Part shown: piece by piece, positions 53,025 to 61,406 of the stretch
Layout of the letters: every line of letters starts with the position of its first letter
Numbering within the stretch: position 1 is the first letter of the stretch
NCBI GenBank assembly: GCA_040399685.1
Contig: JBBART010000016.1
Coordinates: 49,550 to 113,549, forward strand
Reading direction: 5' to 3'
Length of the DNA: 64,000 bases
Origin: CAIQQQ01 sp040399685
Lineage (GTDB): Bacteria; Pseudomonadota; Alphaproteobacteria; Acetobacterales; Acetobacteraceae
Made by a program: the position numbers and the translations under genes
The notes under the pieces: generated by a model
Told to the model about the DNA's origin: nothing
The model's input: the letters and a program-made list of their open reading frames with translations, nothing else
Databases searched by the model: none

Positions 53025-54227
53025 ATGCATCTCACCGCCGAGCGCCTCGATCGTGTCAGCCCCAGCCTGACCATCGCCATTTCCACCAAGGCGCGCGCGC
53101 TGAAGGCGCAGGGGCGGGACATCATCTCGCTCGCCGCTGGCGAGCCCGATTTCGACACCCCCCAGTTCATCAAGGACGCCGCCATCGCGGCCATCCAGGC
53201 GGGCGACACGAAATACACCGACGTTTCTGGCACCTTGGCGCTGCGCAAGGCCGTGGCCGAGAAGTTCCGCCGCGACTCGGGTCTGGACTACAAGCCGGAG
53301 GAGATCATCGTCTCCACCGGCGGCAAGCAGGTGATCTACAACGCCATGGTCGCCACCATGAACGCCGGCGATGAGGCGATTATCCCGACGCCGTGCTGGG
53401 TGTCGTATCCCGACATTGTGGCGCTGGCCGACGGCACCCCTGTGTTTGTGCCTTGCAGCCAGAACAATGGCTTCAAGTTGCGCGCCGAGGATCTGGAAGC
53501 AGCGATCACGCCGAAGACCAAGTGGGTGTTCATCAACAACCCGTGCAACCCGACCGGTGCCGCGTACTCGACCGAAGATCTGCGCGCCATCTGCGACGTG
53601 CTGCTGCGCCACCCGAATGTATGGGTGTTCACCGACGATATCTACGACAAGCTCGCCTATGATGGCTTCCAGCCCGCTACCATCGTGCAGGTGGAGCCGA
53701 AATTGCGCGACCGCACCATCACGATGAACGGCTGCTCCAAGGCCTATGCCATGACCGGCTGGCGCATCGGGTTCGCCGGCGCGCCGCTGGCGATGACGAA
53801 GGCGATGGACAAGCTGCAAAGCCAGTCCACCAGCAACACGTCTTCCATCAGCCAGGCCGCAGCCCTGGCCGCGCTGAGTGGGCCGACAGACTTCATCGAC
53901 GAGATGGTGACGGTCTATAAGGGACGCCGCGACCTGGTGGTGGACATGCTGAACGAGGCGCCTGGCATCATCTGCAGCAAGCCGGAAGGCGCGTTTTACG
54001 TGTTCCCGTCCATGCAGGGCTGCATCGGCAAAACCACGGCTGGCGGAACGCTGATCAAGACCGACGAGGATTTCGTGATCGCGTTGCTGGAAGAGCACGG
54101 CGTGGCCGCGGTGCATGGCACGGCGTTCATTTATCCGGGCTATTTCCGCGTCAGCTACGCCACCGATACCGAAAGCCTGCGTGAAGCCTGCACCCGTATT
54201 CAGACCTTCTGCAAGGGCATGAAGTAA
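53025..54227 (+). CDS. Class I aspartate-type aminotransferase (first of tandem pair)
   Basis: A 400-residue PLP aminotransferase, probably aspartate aminotransferase. PLP Lys239 in MNGCSKAYAMTGWRIGF, NNPCNPTGAAYS (Asn and substrate-binding), DDIYDKLAYDGF, GEPDFDTP at 39-46. Length 400 matches the AspAT Ib group. The ATG follows GAGAG; a longer in-frame extension to 52929 adds a poor N-terminus. The second paralogue starts 3 bases after the stop. Confidence 0.92.
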   Translation: MHLTAERLDRVSPSLTIAISTKARALKAQGRDIISLAAGEPDFDTPQFIKDAAIAAIQAGDTKYTDVSGTLALRKAVAEKFRRDSGLDYKPEEIIVSTGGKQVIYNAMVATMNAGDEAIIPTPCWVSYPDIVALADGTPVFVPCSQNNGFKLRAEDLEAAITPKTKWVFINNPCNPTGAAYSTEDLRAICDVLLRHPNVWVFTDDIYDKLAYDGFQPATIVQVEPKLRDRTITMNGCSKAYAMTGWRIGFAGAPLAMTKAMDKLQSQSTSNTSSISQAAALAALSGPTDFIDEMVTVYKGRRDLVVDMLNEAPGIICSKPEGAFYVFPSMQGCIGKTTAGGTLIKTDEDFVIALLEEHGVAAVHGTAFIYPGYFRVSYATDTESLREACTRIQTFCKGMK

Positions 54228-54230
54228 ATC

Positions 54231-55451
54231 ATGACAACATCCGCCGTCCGACCTGGCTTTGCTGAACGTATGGGCCGGGCCAAGACGGCGGCCACGGTTG
54301 CAATGACGATCAAGGCCCGCGCATTGCGGGCGGCGGGGCATGATGTGATCCAGCTCACCATCGGTGAGCCGGATTTCCAGTCGCCCCGCCACGTGATCGA
54401 CGCCGCCTATCAGGCTGCCCTCGACGGGCAGACGAAATACCCGCCGCAGGATGGCACGCGGGCGCTGAAAGACGCGGTGCAGCGCAAGTTCAAGCGCGAC
54501 CGCAATCTGGATTACGGCCTCAACGAGATCATGGTCGCCAACGGCGGCAAGCAGGCGATCTACAACGCCTTCATGGCCACGCTGAACGACGGCGACGAAG
54601 TGGTGATTCCGGCGCCGTATTGGTCGGCCTATGGGCTGATGGCCGAGATCGCCGGCGCGAAGCCGGTCTATGTCACGTGCCCGCAGAATAACGGGTTCAA
54701 GCTGCGGCCGGAGGATCTCGATGCGGCGATCACCGACCGCACGAAATGGTTGATCCTGAACTTGCCAAACAACCCAACTGGCGCTGCCTGCACGCGCGCC
54801 GAGTTGGAAGCGATTGCCGATGTCATGCGTCGTCACCCCCATGTGTGGGTCATGTCGGACGATATGTATGAACATCTCGTTTATGACGGCTTCGAATTCA
54901 CCACATTGGCCGAAGTTGCGCCGGATTTGCGGGATCGGATCCTCACGGTGTGCGGCGTCTCGAAATCCTATGCCATGACAGGCTGGCGCATTGGGTTCGC
55001 AGCCGGACCGGCCGATCTCATCCGCGCCATGGTCTCCATGCAGGGCCATGCCACTGCGGGTGTGTCGTCCGTGGGGCAGGCCGCCGCGGCGGCTGCGTTG
55101 GATGGGCCGCAGGATGTGGTGTCCGAGATGGCCGCTATCTACAAGCGTCGTCGGGATATGGTGGTGGATGCGCTGAACGCCATTCCCGGTATCGCCTGCC
55201 ACCGGCCGGAGGGCGCGTTTTACGTGTTCCCGAACATTGCCGGTTGCATCGGCAAGGTGACGGCAGCCGGCACGCGGATTGGAACAGACGGCGATTTCGC
55301 CGAGGCCTTGCTCGCCGAGCAGCATGTGGCGCTGGTGGCCGGGGCGTCCTTCGGCATGAGCCCGTATCTGCGCATCAGCTACGCCACCGATGACGACAGC
55401 CTCGCACGCGCCATGACGCGCATCGCTGATTTCGTGCAAGGTTTTCATTGA
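54231..55451 (+). CDS. Class I aminotransferase (second of tandem pair)
   Basis: A 406-residue paralogue of the gene just upstream, with the same features: GEPDFQSP (45-52), NLPNNPTGAAC, DDMYEHLVYDG, PLP Lys245 in GVSKSYAMTGWRIGF, and the Arg of LRISYA near the C-terminus. The two differ throughout, so they are not a recent duplication; the substrate (Asp, aromatic or other amino acid) may differ. The stop overlaps the TTG of the next gene. Confidence 0.9.
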   Translation: MTTSAVRPGFAERMGRAKTAATVAMTIKARALRAAGHDVIQLTIGEPDFQSPRHVIDAAYQAALDGQTKYPPQDGTRALKDAVQRKFKRDRNLDYGLNEIMVANGGKQAIYNAFMATLNDGDEVVIPAPYWSAYGLMAEIAGAKPVYVTCPQNNGFKLRPEDLDAAITDRTKWLILNLPNNPTGAACTRAELEAIADVMRRHPHVWVMSDDMYEHLVYDGFEFTTLAEVAPDLRDRILTVCGVSKSYAMTGWRIGFAAGPADLIRAMVSMQGHATAGVSSVGQAAAAAALDGPQDVVSEMAAIYKRRRDMVVDALNAIPGIACHRPEGAFYVFPNIAGCIGKVTAAGTRIGTDGDFAEALLAEQHVALVAGASFGMSPYLRISYATDDDSLARAMTRIADFVQGFH

Positions 55452-56440
55452 ACCTTCGCGCAGCGCGGGACGGTGACGGCCCTGCCATTATCGAACTGAT
55501 CACGTCGTGCTGGCACGAATACCCTGGCGTGTTCATGGATGTGGACGGGGAGAATCCAGAACTGCGGGTATTGGCGACCTATTTCACCGAAGCCGGTGGT
55601 GCTTTCTGGGTCGCTGAGTCCGCTGGGCGGCTGTGTGGGACTGTCGGGACCAAGCCAACCGGGGGCGGGGCCTGGGAACTGTGCCGGATGTATGTGGCCG
55701 ATGATATGCGCGGCAACGGCCTGGCCAACCGGCTGTTCAACACGGCGGCAGATCACGCGCGCGCCCATGGTGGCACGCGGCTGCATTTATGGACGGACAC
55801 CCGATTCGACCGCGCGCACCGTTTTTATGAGCGAGTCGGATTGGTGCGCGATGGTGGCATCAAGCCGTTGATGGACGCGTCGAATTCGCTGGAGTTCGGC
55901 TACGCCAAGCCGCTGGTAGGGGTTGTAACCAAGGTGCTGGACGCTGCCGCCGCCGCGTCCGCGTCGCGCTCACTTGGGCGTATTCTACAGGCATGCGTGA
56001 CCAGCGGCGCCTCGGTGTCTTTCCTGCCGCCCCTGTCCCAGCCGGCGGCGCATCGGTTCTTCCAGGGCATTGCCACCGATGTTGCGATTGGCAAGCGAAT
56101 CCTGCTGGCGGCTTGGGTGGATGGCACGCTGGCTGGCACGGCGTCAGTCAATCTCGATATGCCGCAAAATCAGTCGCACCGCGCTGAGGTGCAGAAACTT
56201 CTGGTGGATCCTTCGCTGCGGCGCCGGGGTGTGGCCCGGATGTTGATGCAAGCGGCCGAGCGTGCGGCGCAGCAAGCCGACAGATCTCTACTGACACTCG
56301 ACACGCGGGAGGGCGATTTTGCGGAGGCGTTGTATCGCGCGACGGGTTGGGCTGAGGCCGGGCGCATTCCAGATTTTGCCAGCAACGCCGATGGAAGCCT
56401 GTGTGCGACGGTGATGTTCTATAAGTCCCTCCCGGGCTGA
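55448..56440 (+). CDS. Tandem double-GNAT acetyltransferase-family protein
   Basis: A 330-residue protein with two GNAT folds. Domain 1 (about 1-155): LCRMYVADDMRGNGLANRLF, with the acetyl-CoA loop RGNGLA, and HRFYERVGL. Domain 2 (about 168-325): VQKLLVDPSLRRRGVARMLMQAAE with the loop RRRGVA and FAEALYRATGW. The joint is near FGYAKPLVGVVTKVLDAA. The start is a TTG that overlaps the preceding stop by 4 bases, so it may be translated by coupling. Substrate is unknown; the link with aminotransferases suggests small amines or amino acids. Confidence 0.8.
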   Translation: MNLRAARDGDGPAIIELITSCWHEYPGVFMDVDGENPELRVLATYFTEAGGAFWVAESAGRLCGTVGTKPTGGGAWELCRMYVADDMRGNGLANRLFNTAADHARAHGGTRLHLWTDTRFDRAHRFYERVGLVRDGGIKPLMDASNSLEFGYAKPLVGVVTKVLDAAAAASASRSLGRILQACVTSGASVSFLPPLSQPAAHRFFQGIATDVAIGKRILLAAWVDGTLAGTASVNLDMPQNQSHRAEVQKLLVDPSLRRRGVARMLMQAAERAAQQADRSLLTLDTREGDFAEALYRATGWAEAGRIPDFASNADGSLCATVMFYKSLPG

Positions 56441-56442
56441 CC

Positions 56443-56868
56443 CTATCGGCGTTGTCTCGGGCGCTGGCCGGCTTCGTCAAGGATCACCTGTTCGCGACGC
56501 AACGCCTCCTTGGCAGCTTCTTCGGCCTGTTTTTCCAACAATTTCTCCACCGCCTCGGCTGCCGCACGGGCCAGGTTCAGACAAGCGCGAGACTGCACCG
56601 CCTCGTCCTCGCTGCGTGACAGCGTGGCCTCTGCCCGCGTGACGGCAGCGCGCCCGATGGGAAGCCAGGCGCCGAACGCCTCCACCGCCGCGTCAGTCGA
56701 TGTCAGCGTGCTGGCGACCGCCATTTCCGACACGATGGCCGCGCGCGCCGCCTGTTCGGCAAGGGCTGCGTTCTGCACACGCATTTCACAGGCCATCAGC
56801 TCAGCCCTTGCGGCATCCACCTCCGTGTGGCGCAGGCGAAGCAATGTCTGCAATGGGCTGCGGGCCAC
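56443..56868 (-). CDS. fliJ: FliJ-like flagellar export chaperone
   Basis: A 141-residue helical protein: N-terminal LQTLLRLRHTEVDAARAELMACE followed by Ala/Glu-rich coiled coil to the C-terminus, the FliJ pattern. FliJ links the FliI ATPase ring to the FlhA gate. The start is a GTG one base downstream of the FliI stop; no ATG is nearby. Sequence conservation is low in this family, so the call leans on position after fliI and on the helical pattern. Confidence 0.8.
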   Translation of the reverse strand: MARSPLQTLLRLRHTEVDAARAELMACEMRVQNAALAEQAARAAIVSEMAVASTLTSTDAAVEAFGAWLPIGRAAVTRAEATLSRSEDEAVQSRACLNLARAAAEAVEKLLEKQAEEAAKEALRREQVILDEAGQRPRQRR

Positions 56869-56869
56869 G

Positions 56870-58261
56870 TCAGGCCATTCCTGGAGTCGACAACGCGGCG
56901 CGCAGCCGCTCGAAGCTTTCATCAATGCCTGTCGCATCGGCCCTGTCCTGGCGCAGCATGTCCTCGATGAGGGGGGTGACTCTGATGGCCTCATCCACCG
57001 CCGGGTCTGTTCCGGGCCGGTAGGCACCGAGCCGCACCAGGTCGGCCATTTCGGCGTGGAGCGCCAAGATGGCACGGGCACGGCGCGTGAGGCTGTTCTC
57101 CTCTGCATCATTGCACCCAGGGACAGCGCGTGAGAGCGAACGCAACACGTCAACCGCGGGATAGCGTCCGGTTTCACCGATTCGGCGGTCCAGGATCACG
57201 TGCCCGTCCAGAATACCGCGCACAGCGTCGGCCACCGGCTCGTTGTGGTCATCTCCTTCCACCAGAACCGTGAAGAGCCCGGTGATGAACCCGGCGCGAC
57301 CGCCGATCTGCGGTCCTGGTCCGGCGCGCTCCAGCAGGCGTGGCAATTCAGCAAACACGCTTGGAGGGTATCCCCGTGTGGCCGGAGGCTCGCCCGCAGA
57401 CAGGCCGATTTCGCGCAAGGCGAGACAGAACCGCGTCACGCTGTCCATCAACAGCAGCACGCTCTTTCCCTCGTCGCGGAAATGCTCAGCGATGGTCATC
57501 GCGGTGTAGGCCGCTTCCCTGCGCATCAGTGGCGGCTGGTCTGACGTGGCGATGACAACCACGGAGCGGGCGAGGCCTTCCGGGCCAAGATCGTCCTCGA
57601 TAAACTCCCGCATCTCGCGTCCGCGTTCTCCCACAAGGGCCAGAACGGCGACATCGCAGTCGGTGTGCCGGGCCAGCATGGCGAGCAAGGTGGATTTTCC
57701 GACGCCTGATCCTGCGAACAGCCCCAGCCGCTGTCCTCGCCTGCAGGTTGTAAAGATGTTCATCACCCTGACGCCAAGATCGAGCCGTGGCCCCAGCCGT
57801 GCACGCAGCGTGGGCTCTGGCGGAGCGGCCCGGACGGGGCGCGATGTGTTGCCACGGGGCAGCGCCCCCCGGCCATCCATCGGTCGGCCGAGCGGATCCA
57901 CCACGCGGCCTATCCACCCATCGCCGACCGCCAGTCGATGGCCTTGGCCGTGTTCTGGCATCGAAGAGCGCCGCGGCGGTGGCATCCAGGCCGGGCTGCC
58001 TGGCCCCAATCCGTCGGTCGCAGCGAACGTCATCGCCTGGGCGATACCGGCGCGAAAGCCCACGATTTCGGCTGAAACAGCAGCTCCGGAGCGGGACTGC
58101 AACGTCATCCGATCCCCCACGGATCCATGCTGCGAAAGGCCATCGACTTCGACCATAAGCCCAGAAACACCCGATATCCGCCCTTCCAGTCGGTTGGGCG
58201 ATATATCGGCAAGTGCCGCGCGGGCGGCATCGCATCTTTGGGTGATTGTTAAGTGGTGCAT
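56870..58261 (-). CDS. fliI: Flagellar export ATPase FliI
   Basis: A 463-residue cytoplasmic ATPase of the flagellar type III export apparatus. Walker A GSGVGKST (184-191), Walker B LLLMDSVTRF, the conserved GERGREMREFIEDDLG, GYPPSVFAELPRLLERAG and the C-terminal SLTRRARAILALHAEMADLVRLGAY. The N-terminal beta-barrel domain (1-95) is present. GAGG lies 6 bases before the ATG. It is divergent from ctrA with a 156-base AT-rich gap. Confidence 0.97.
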   Translation of the reverse strand: MHHLTITQRCDAARAALADISPNRLEGRISGVSGLMVEVDGLSQHGSVGDRMTLQSRSGAAVSAEIVGFRAGIAQAMTFAATDGLGPGSPAWMPPPRRSSMPEHGQGHRLAVGDGWIGRVVDPLGRPMDGRGALPRGNTSRPVRAAPPEPTLRARLGPRLDLGVRVMNIFTTCRRGQRLGLFAGSGVGKSTLLAMLARHTDCDVAVLALVGERGREMREFIEDDLGPEGLARSVVVIATSDQPPLMRREAAYTAMTIAEHFRDEGKSVLLLMDSVTRFCLALREIGLSAGEPPATRGYPPSVFAELPRLLERAGPGPQIGGRAGFITGLFTVLVEGDDHNEPVADAVRGILDGHVILDRRIGETGRYPAVDVLRSLSRAVPGCNDAEENSLTRRARAILALHAEMADLVRLGAYRPGTDPAVDEAIRVTPLIEDMLRQDRADATGIDESFERLRAALSTPGMA

Positions 58262-58417
58262 TGCAACCTCACGTTATCAGGATGAGTGCCATATGGCCCA
58301 ATATGTATTTTTTAGAGATGGAGTGTCGGTATTTAATACGGACAAAAAATGACAAAAGTATGGATAAAATCAACTCTGGGTAATAAAACAACCCAAGGTA
58401 GTGTGAAGGGGGCTTAA
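58262..58417. promoter_or_regulatory. Divergent promoter region fliI/ctrA
   Basis: A 156-base AT-rich region between divergent fliI and ctrA. It holds runs such as TATTTAATACGGACAAAAAATG. I see no GANTC site and no TTAA-N7-TTAA CtrA full site here, so the familiar ctrA autoregulation of Caulobacter is not evident. Confidence 0.6.
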
Positions 58418-59179
58418 ATGCGCGTTCTCCTGGTTGAAGACGATCTGACCGCAGCCCGTGGTATTTCGTTGATGCTGAAATCGGGAGGCGGCATCGTGGA
58501 TGAAGCCGATACCGGTGAAGAGGCGCTCGAACTGGTGCGCCGATATGATTACGACATCGTGGTACTCGACCTGATGTTGCCGGATATGGACGGCTATGAC
58601 GTGGTGCGCCGGATGCGAGCGGCCCGTATCGAAGTGCCCGTCCTCATTCTCTCGGGGCTTTCGCGGCCGCAGGCAAAAGTCAAAGGCCTGGGCGCCGGGG
58701 CAGATGATTTCATCACCAAACCATTCGACAAGGCCGAACTCCTGGCCCGGATGCAGGCGATCGTGCGCCGCAGCAAAGGATTCAGCCAACCGAGCCTGCG
58801 TGTCGGCACATTGAAGCTCAATCTCGATAGTCGGGAAGTCCTTGCCGGAGATTCACAGATCCATCTGACGGGCAAAGAATATGCCATCCTGGAACTGCTG
58901 GTGCTGCGTAAAGGCATGGTGCTGACCAAGGAAGCATTTCTGAACCACCTCTACGGTGGCATGGACGAACCCGAGATGAAGATCATCGACGTGTTCATCT
59001 GTAAGCTTCGCAAGAAGCTGCAACTGGCCGGAGTGGACAATCTGATCGGCACGGTTTGGGGGCGTGGCTACATGCTGCGTGAACCGATCAGCGATCAGAC
59101 GGTCGACCACGGGACAGCCAGCAGGACGTTCAGTGAACTTGAGCCTCTTCCGCTGCCGTTGGCGTTATCGGCCGCCTGA
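58418..59179 (+). CDS. ctrA: Cell-cycle response regulator CtrA
   Basis: A 253-residue OmpR-class transcription factor. Receiver: Asp8/Asp9, phospho-acceptor Asp51 in VVLDLMLPDMDGYD, Lys101; the DNA-binding winged helix has the CtrA-specific stretch LRKGMVLTKEAFLNHLYGG and MKIIDVFICKLRKKL. The CtrA identity is strong: residues MDEPEMKIIDVFICKLRKKL match the Caulobacter protein closely. The C-terminus ends in Ala-Ala (SAA), as in the ClpXP degron of Caulobacter CtrA. AAGGGGG lies 6 bases before the ATG. Confidence 0.96.
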   Translation: MRVLLVEDDLTAARGISLMLKSGGGIVDEADTGEEALELVRRYDYDIVVLDLMLPDMDGYDVVRRMRAARIEVPVLILSGLSRPQAKVKGLGAGADDFITKPFDKAELLARMQAIVRRSKGFSQPSLRVGTLKLNLDSREVLAGDSQIHLTGKEYAILELLVLRKGMVLTKEAFLNHLYGGMDEPEMKIIDVFICKLRKKLQLAGVDNLIGTVWGRGYMLREPISDQTVDHGTASRTFSELEPLPLPLALSAA

Positions 59180-59196
59180 GATGGCACGCAGCGCTG

Positions 59197-59991
59197 TCAA
59201 ACAGTGAACTGCTCGGCGAGGATGCGCTCAGACAGGCCCTGATCCGGATCAAACAGGATCCGGGCCTGGAGCGAGCGATCCTCGCACACGGCAACCGATA
59301 CCACGTCACGAACTTCCTTGGCGTCGGCAACCGCGGCGACGGGCCTTTTCTCGGGCTCGAGGACTTCAAAGAGAACGTCTGCCGAACTGGGCAGCAAGGC
59401 GCCGCGCCAGCGGCGCGGACGGAATGCGCTGATCGGGGTGAGCGGCAGTAAGTTCGCCGAAAGCGGCACAATTGGGCCGTGTGCACTCAAATTATAGGCG
59501 GTTGAACCGGCCGGCGTGGACACAAGCACACCGTCGCAGATGAGTTCTTCCAATCTGACCCGACCATCGACACTGATCCTGATCTTGGCGGCCTGGCGCA
59601 ACTCGCGGAGCAACGATACCTCGTTCAGGGCGAGCGCCTCTTCCACCCGTCCGGTGCTGGTGACAGCGCTCATACGCAACGGGTGCAGCACGGCCTCTTG
59701 GGCCCGCGCAACACGGCCAACGAGGTCCGCCTCGCTGTAATCGTTCATCATAAAGCCAACCGAGCCGCAATTCATGCCGTAGACCGCGATATTCTGACCC
59801 AGAAAATGGTGCAGCGTCTCCAGCATGAAGCCATCGCCCCCAAGTGCGACGATGACGTCGGCCGCATCGTCTGGGCAGTCGCCATACGCCGCGATCAGCC
59901 TGGCCAGGCTTTCTTGCGCCAGCACGGTTGATGAGGCCCTGAACGCAATGTTCCGGGCGACGATCCCGGCGCTGGGCTGGACGGGCATCAA
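59197..59991 (-). CDS. nadK: NAD kinase
   Basis: A 264-residue cytosolic kinase producing NADP from NAD and ATP. Core motifs: GGDG (51-54), MNCGSVGFM, ALNEVSLLR (the NE/D motif), and DGVLVSTPAGSTAYNLSAHGPI (in part), the diacylglycerol-kinase-like signature. The ATG overlaps the stop of the amidase gene upstream by 4 bases (ATGA), so the two are coupled. Confidence 0.95.
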   Translation of the reverse strand: MMPVQPSAGIVARNIAFRASSTVLAQESLARLIAAYGDCPDDAADVIVALGGDGFMLETLHHFLGQNIAVYGMNCGSVGFMMNDYSEADLVGRVARAQEAVLHPLRMSAVTSTGRVEEALALNEVSLLRELRQAAKIRISVDGRVRLEELICDGVLVSTPAGSTAYNLSAHGPIVPLSANLLPLTPISAFRPRRWRGALLPSSADVLFEVLEPEKRPVAAVADAKEVRDVVSVAVCEDRSLQARILFDPDQGLSERILAEQFTV

Positions 59992-60869
59992 GCTGCTTGT
60001 CCCTCGGCAACAACGCTCAGATCTGCCCTTGCTGCACGGTGTTCCAGAACAGGCATGTCGCGGCGTATTTTGGCGGTTGCTGTTGAGTCAATGACGGCAC
60101 TTGCCCATCCCATGCCGTCCGGTACCTCCGCCACCACGCGGCCCCAAGGATCACAAATCAGTGAATGCCCATAGGTCGCGCGTGCATCACCTTTCGCGTC
60201 AAGGTGTTCTCCCCATGTGGCGGGGGCTGCGATCCAGCATTGGTTCTCGATGGCGCGCGCCCGAATCAAAACCTCCCAATGTGCCCGTCCTGTTGGAACC
60301 GTAAAGGCGGAGGGAAGAAAGATCAGTTCAGCCCCGGCTTTGCGAAGCTCCAGAAACAGTTCGGCAAATCGGAGATCGTAGCAAATGGCGCAACCGATAT
60401 GAAGGTCTCCGGTGACGTAGGTGACAATCTCCTGACCCGCGCCATAGGTCGCGCTCTCGCGATATCCGGTGCCGTCGGGCGTGGTGATGTCGAACAGATG
60501 GATTTTACGGTAACGAGCGGTCTCCACACCGTTGCAGTCAAAGGCAACAGTCGTGTTGAACAGCCGCCCCGCATCGGCGCCTTGGCCGCGTTCACCGATC
60601 GAGCCGCCATGAACTGCGATACCGTGCCGCCGGGCCACACTGCGTAAAAATTCATAGGCAGCGCCGCCAGACGTGCCAGAGCCGATAGGGGGCAACGCCT
60701 CGGCTTCCTCGAATTTCACGGCGCGACCACCGCCGAGGCACGACCACATCTCCGGCAGGCTAACAATATCTGGCTGTTTGGCCGCTGCGAGACCGATCAA
60801 ATGCTCGGCCTGGGCGATGTTCGCCGCCTTGTCGTGCCCGGGGCACATCTGAATGACGCTAACGCGCAT
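59988..60869 (-). CDS. Carbon-nitrogen hydrolase (nitrilase superfamily, Nit1-like amidase)
   Basis: A 293-residue soluble amidase. The catalytic triad is Glu40 (LPEMWS), Lys122 (RKIHLFDI) and Cys163 (CAICYDLRF). The segment KIHLFDI and CYDLRFAELF is the deaminated-glutathione/omega-amidase branch of the family; a role in cleaning deaminated glutathione is likely but not certain. The ATG at 60869 has GGGAGG 9 bases upstream. It overlaps nadK by 4 bases. Confidence 0.9.
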   Translation of the reverse strand: MRVSVIQMCPGHDKAANIAQAEHLIGLAAAKQPDIVSLPEMWSCLGGGRAVKFEEAEALPPIGSGTSGGAAYEFLRSVARRHGIAVHGGSIGERGQGADAGRLFNTTVAFDCNGVETARYRKIHLFDITTPDGTGYRESATYGAGQEIVTYVTGDLHIGCAICYDLRFAELFLELRKAGAELIFLPSAFTVPTGRAHWEVLIRARAIENQCWIAAPATWGEHLDAKGDARATYGHSLICDPWGRVVAEVPDGMGWASAVIDSTATAKIRRDMPVLEHRAARADLSVVAEGQAA

Positions 60870-60924
60870 GTCTTTTCGCCTCCCAGCAGCCATGATCACT
60901 CGTTCGCTTGCATCAATGGCACCG

Positions 60925-61302
60925 TCAACGCGGCCAGTCGAGCCGTGGTTCGGATCGCGGCGGCCGCGCAGTCGATCGTCGGATGTCAGGAGGCGCGGAT
61001 TGAAATCGGGGAAGGTCTTGGCCGTCGTCGACGACGGTTGGTGGGATGGGGGGGCGAGTGCCCATCATCGAGATCGTGCCTGCGGGATCAGACGCTTCAG
61101 GTTCCGGCAGGCGAAGGGAAAGGCTCCGGATTTCCTGTTGGATTTCGTCGAGTTGCGCCTCGATGGAGTCCATCCGGCCTTTAATGCCGAAAACGTTGAA
61201 CGGCATTGCCAAAAGCAACAAGCCGTAGAGCGCCGCAGGCACGATGAGGGCAAGTGTCGCCCACCAGGGCAGCTCACCGGGAAGTTGGAGAAAGCTCGGC
61301 AT
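60925..61302 (-). CDS. Small membrane protein, unknown function
   Basis: A 125-residue protein: one TM helix (about 14-34, WWATLALIVPAALYGLLLLAMP), then a short amphipathic coiled helix (MDSIEAQLDEIQQEIRSLSLRL) and a Pro/Arg-rich tail. AAGGAT sits 7 bases before the ATG. No recognised domain. It lies upstream of the amidase/nadK pair on the same strand, with a 55-base gap. Confidence 0.6.
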   Translation of the reverse strand: MPSFLQLPGELPWWATLALIVPAALYGLLLLAMPFNVFGIKGRMDSIEAQLDEIQQEIRSLSLRLPEPEASDPAGTISMMGTRPPIPPTVVDDGQDLPRFQSAPPDIRRSTARPPRSEPRLDWPR

Positions 61303-61406
61303 GGCAATATCCTTGTCTCGCGTGCAGGGTGACTGTCAGCCGGGCACGACCGGCGTCAAGTCTTTGCACCAGCGTTCTACACCAGCAGCTTATCAGGGCA
61401 TTCACG

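Noticed and set aside
52944..55448. An 834-codon minus-strand frame under the two aminotransferases
   Set aside because: It is antisense to two well-conserved aminotransferases, has low-complexity Arg/His/Gly composition and no domain.
58262..58417. CtrA full site or CcrM site at the ctrA promoter
   Set aside because: Direct reading found TTAA once but not TTAA-N7-TTAA, and no GANTC, in the 156-base gap.
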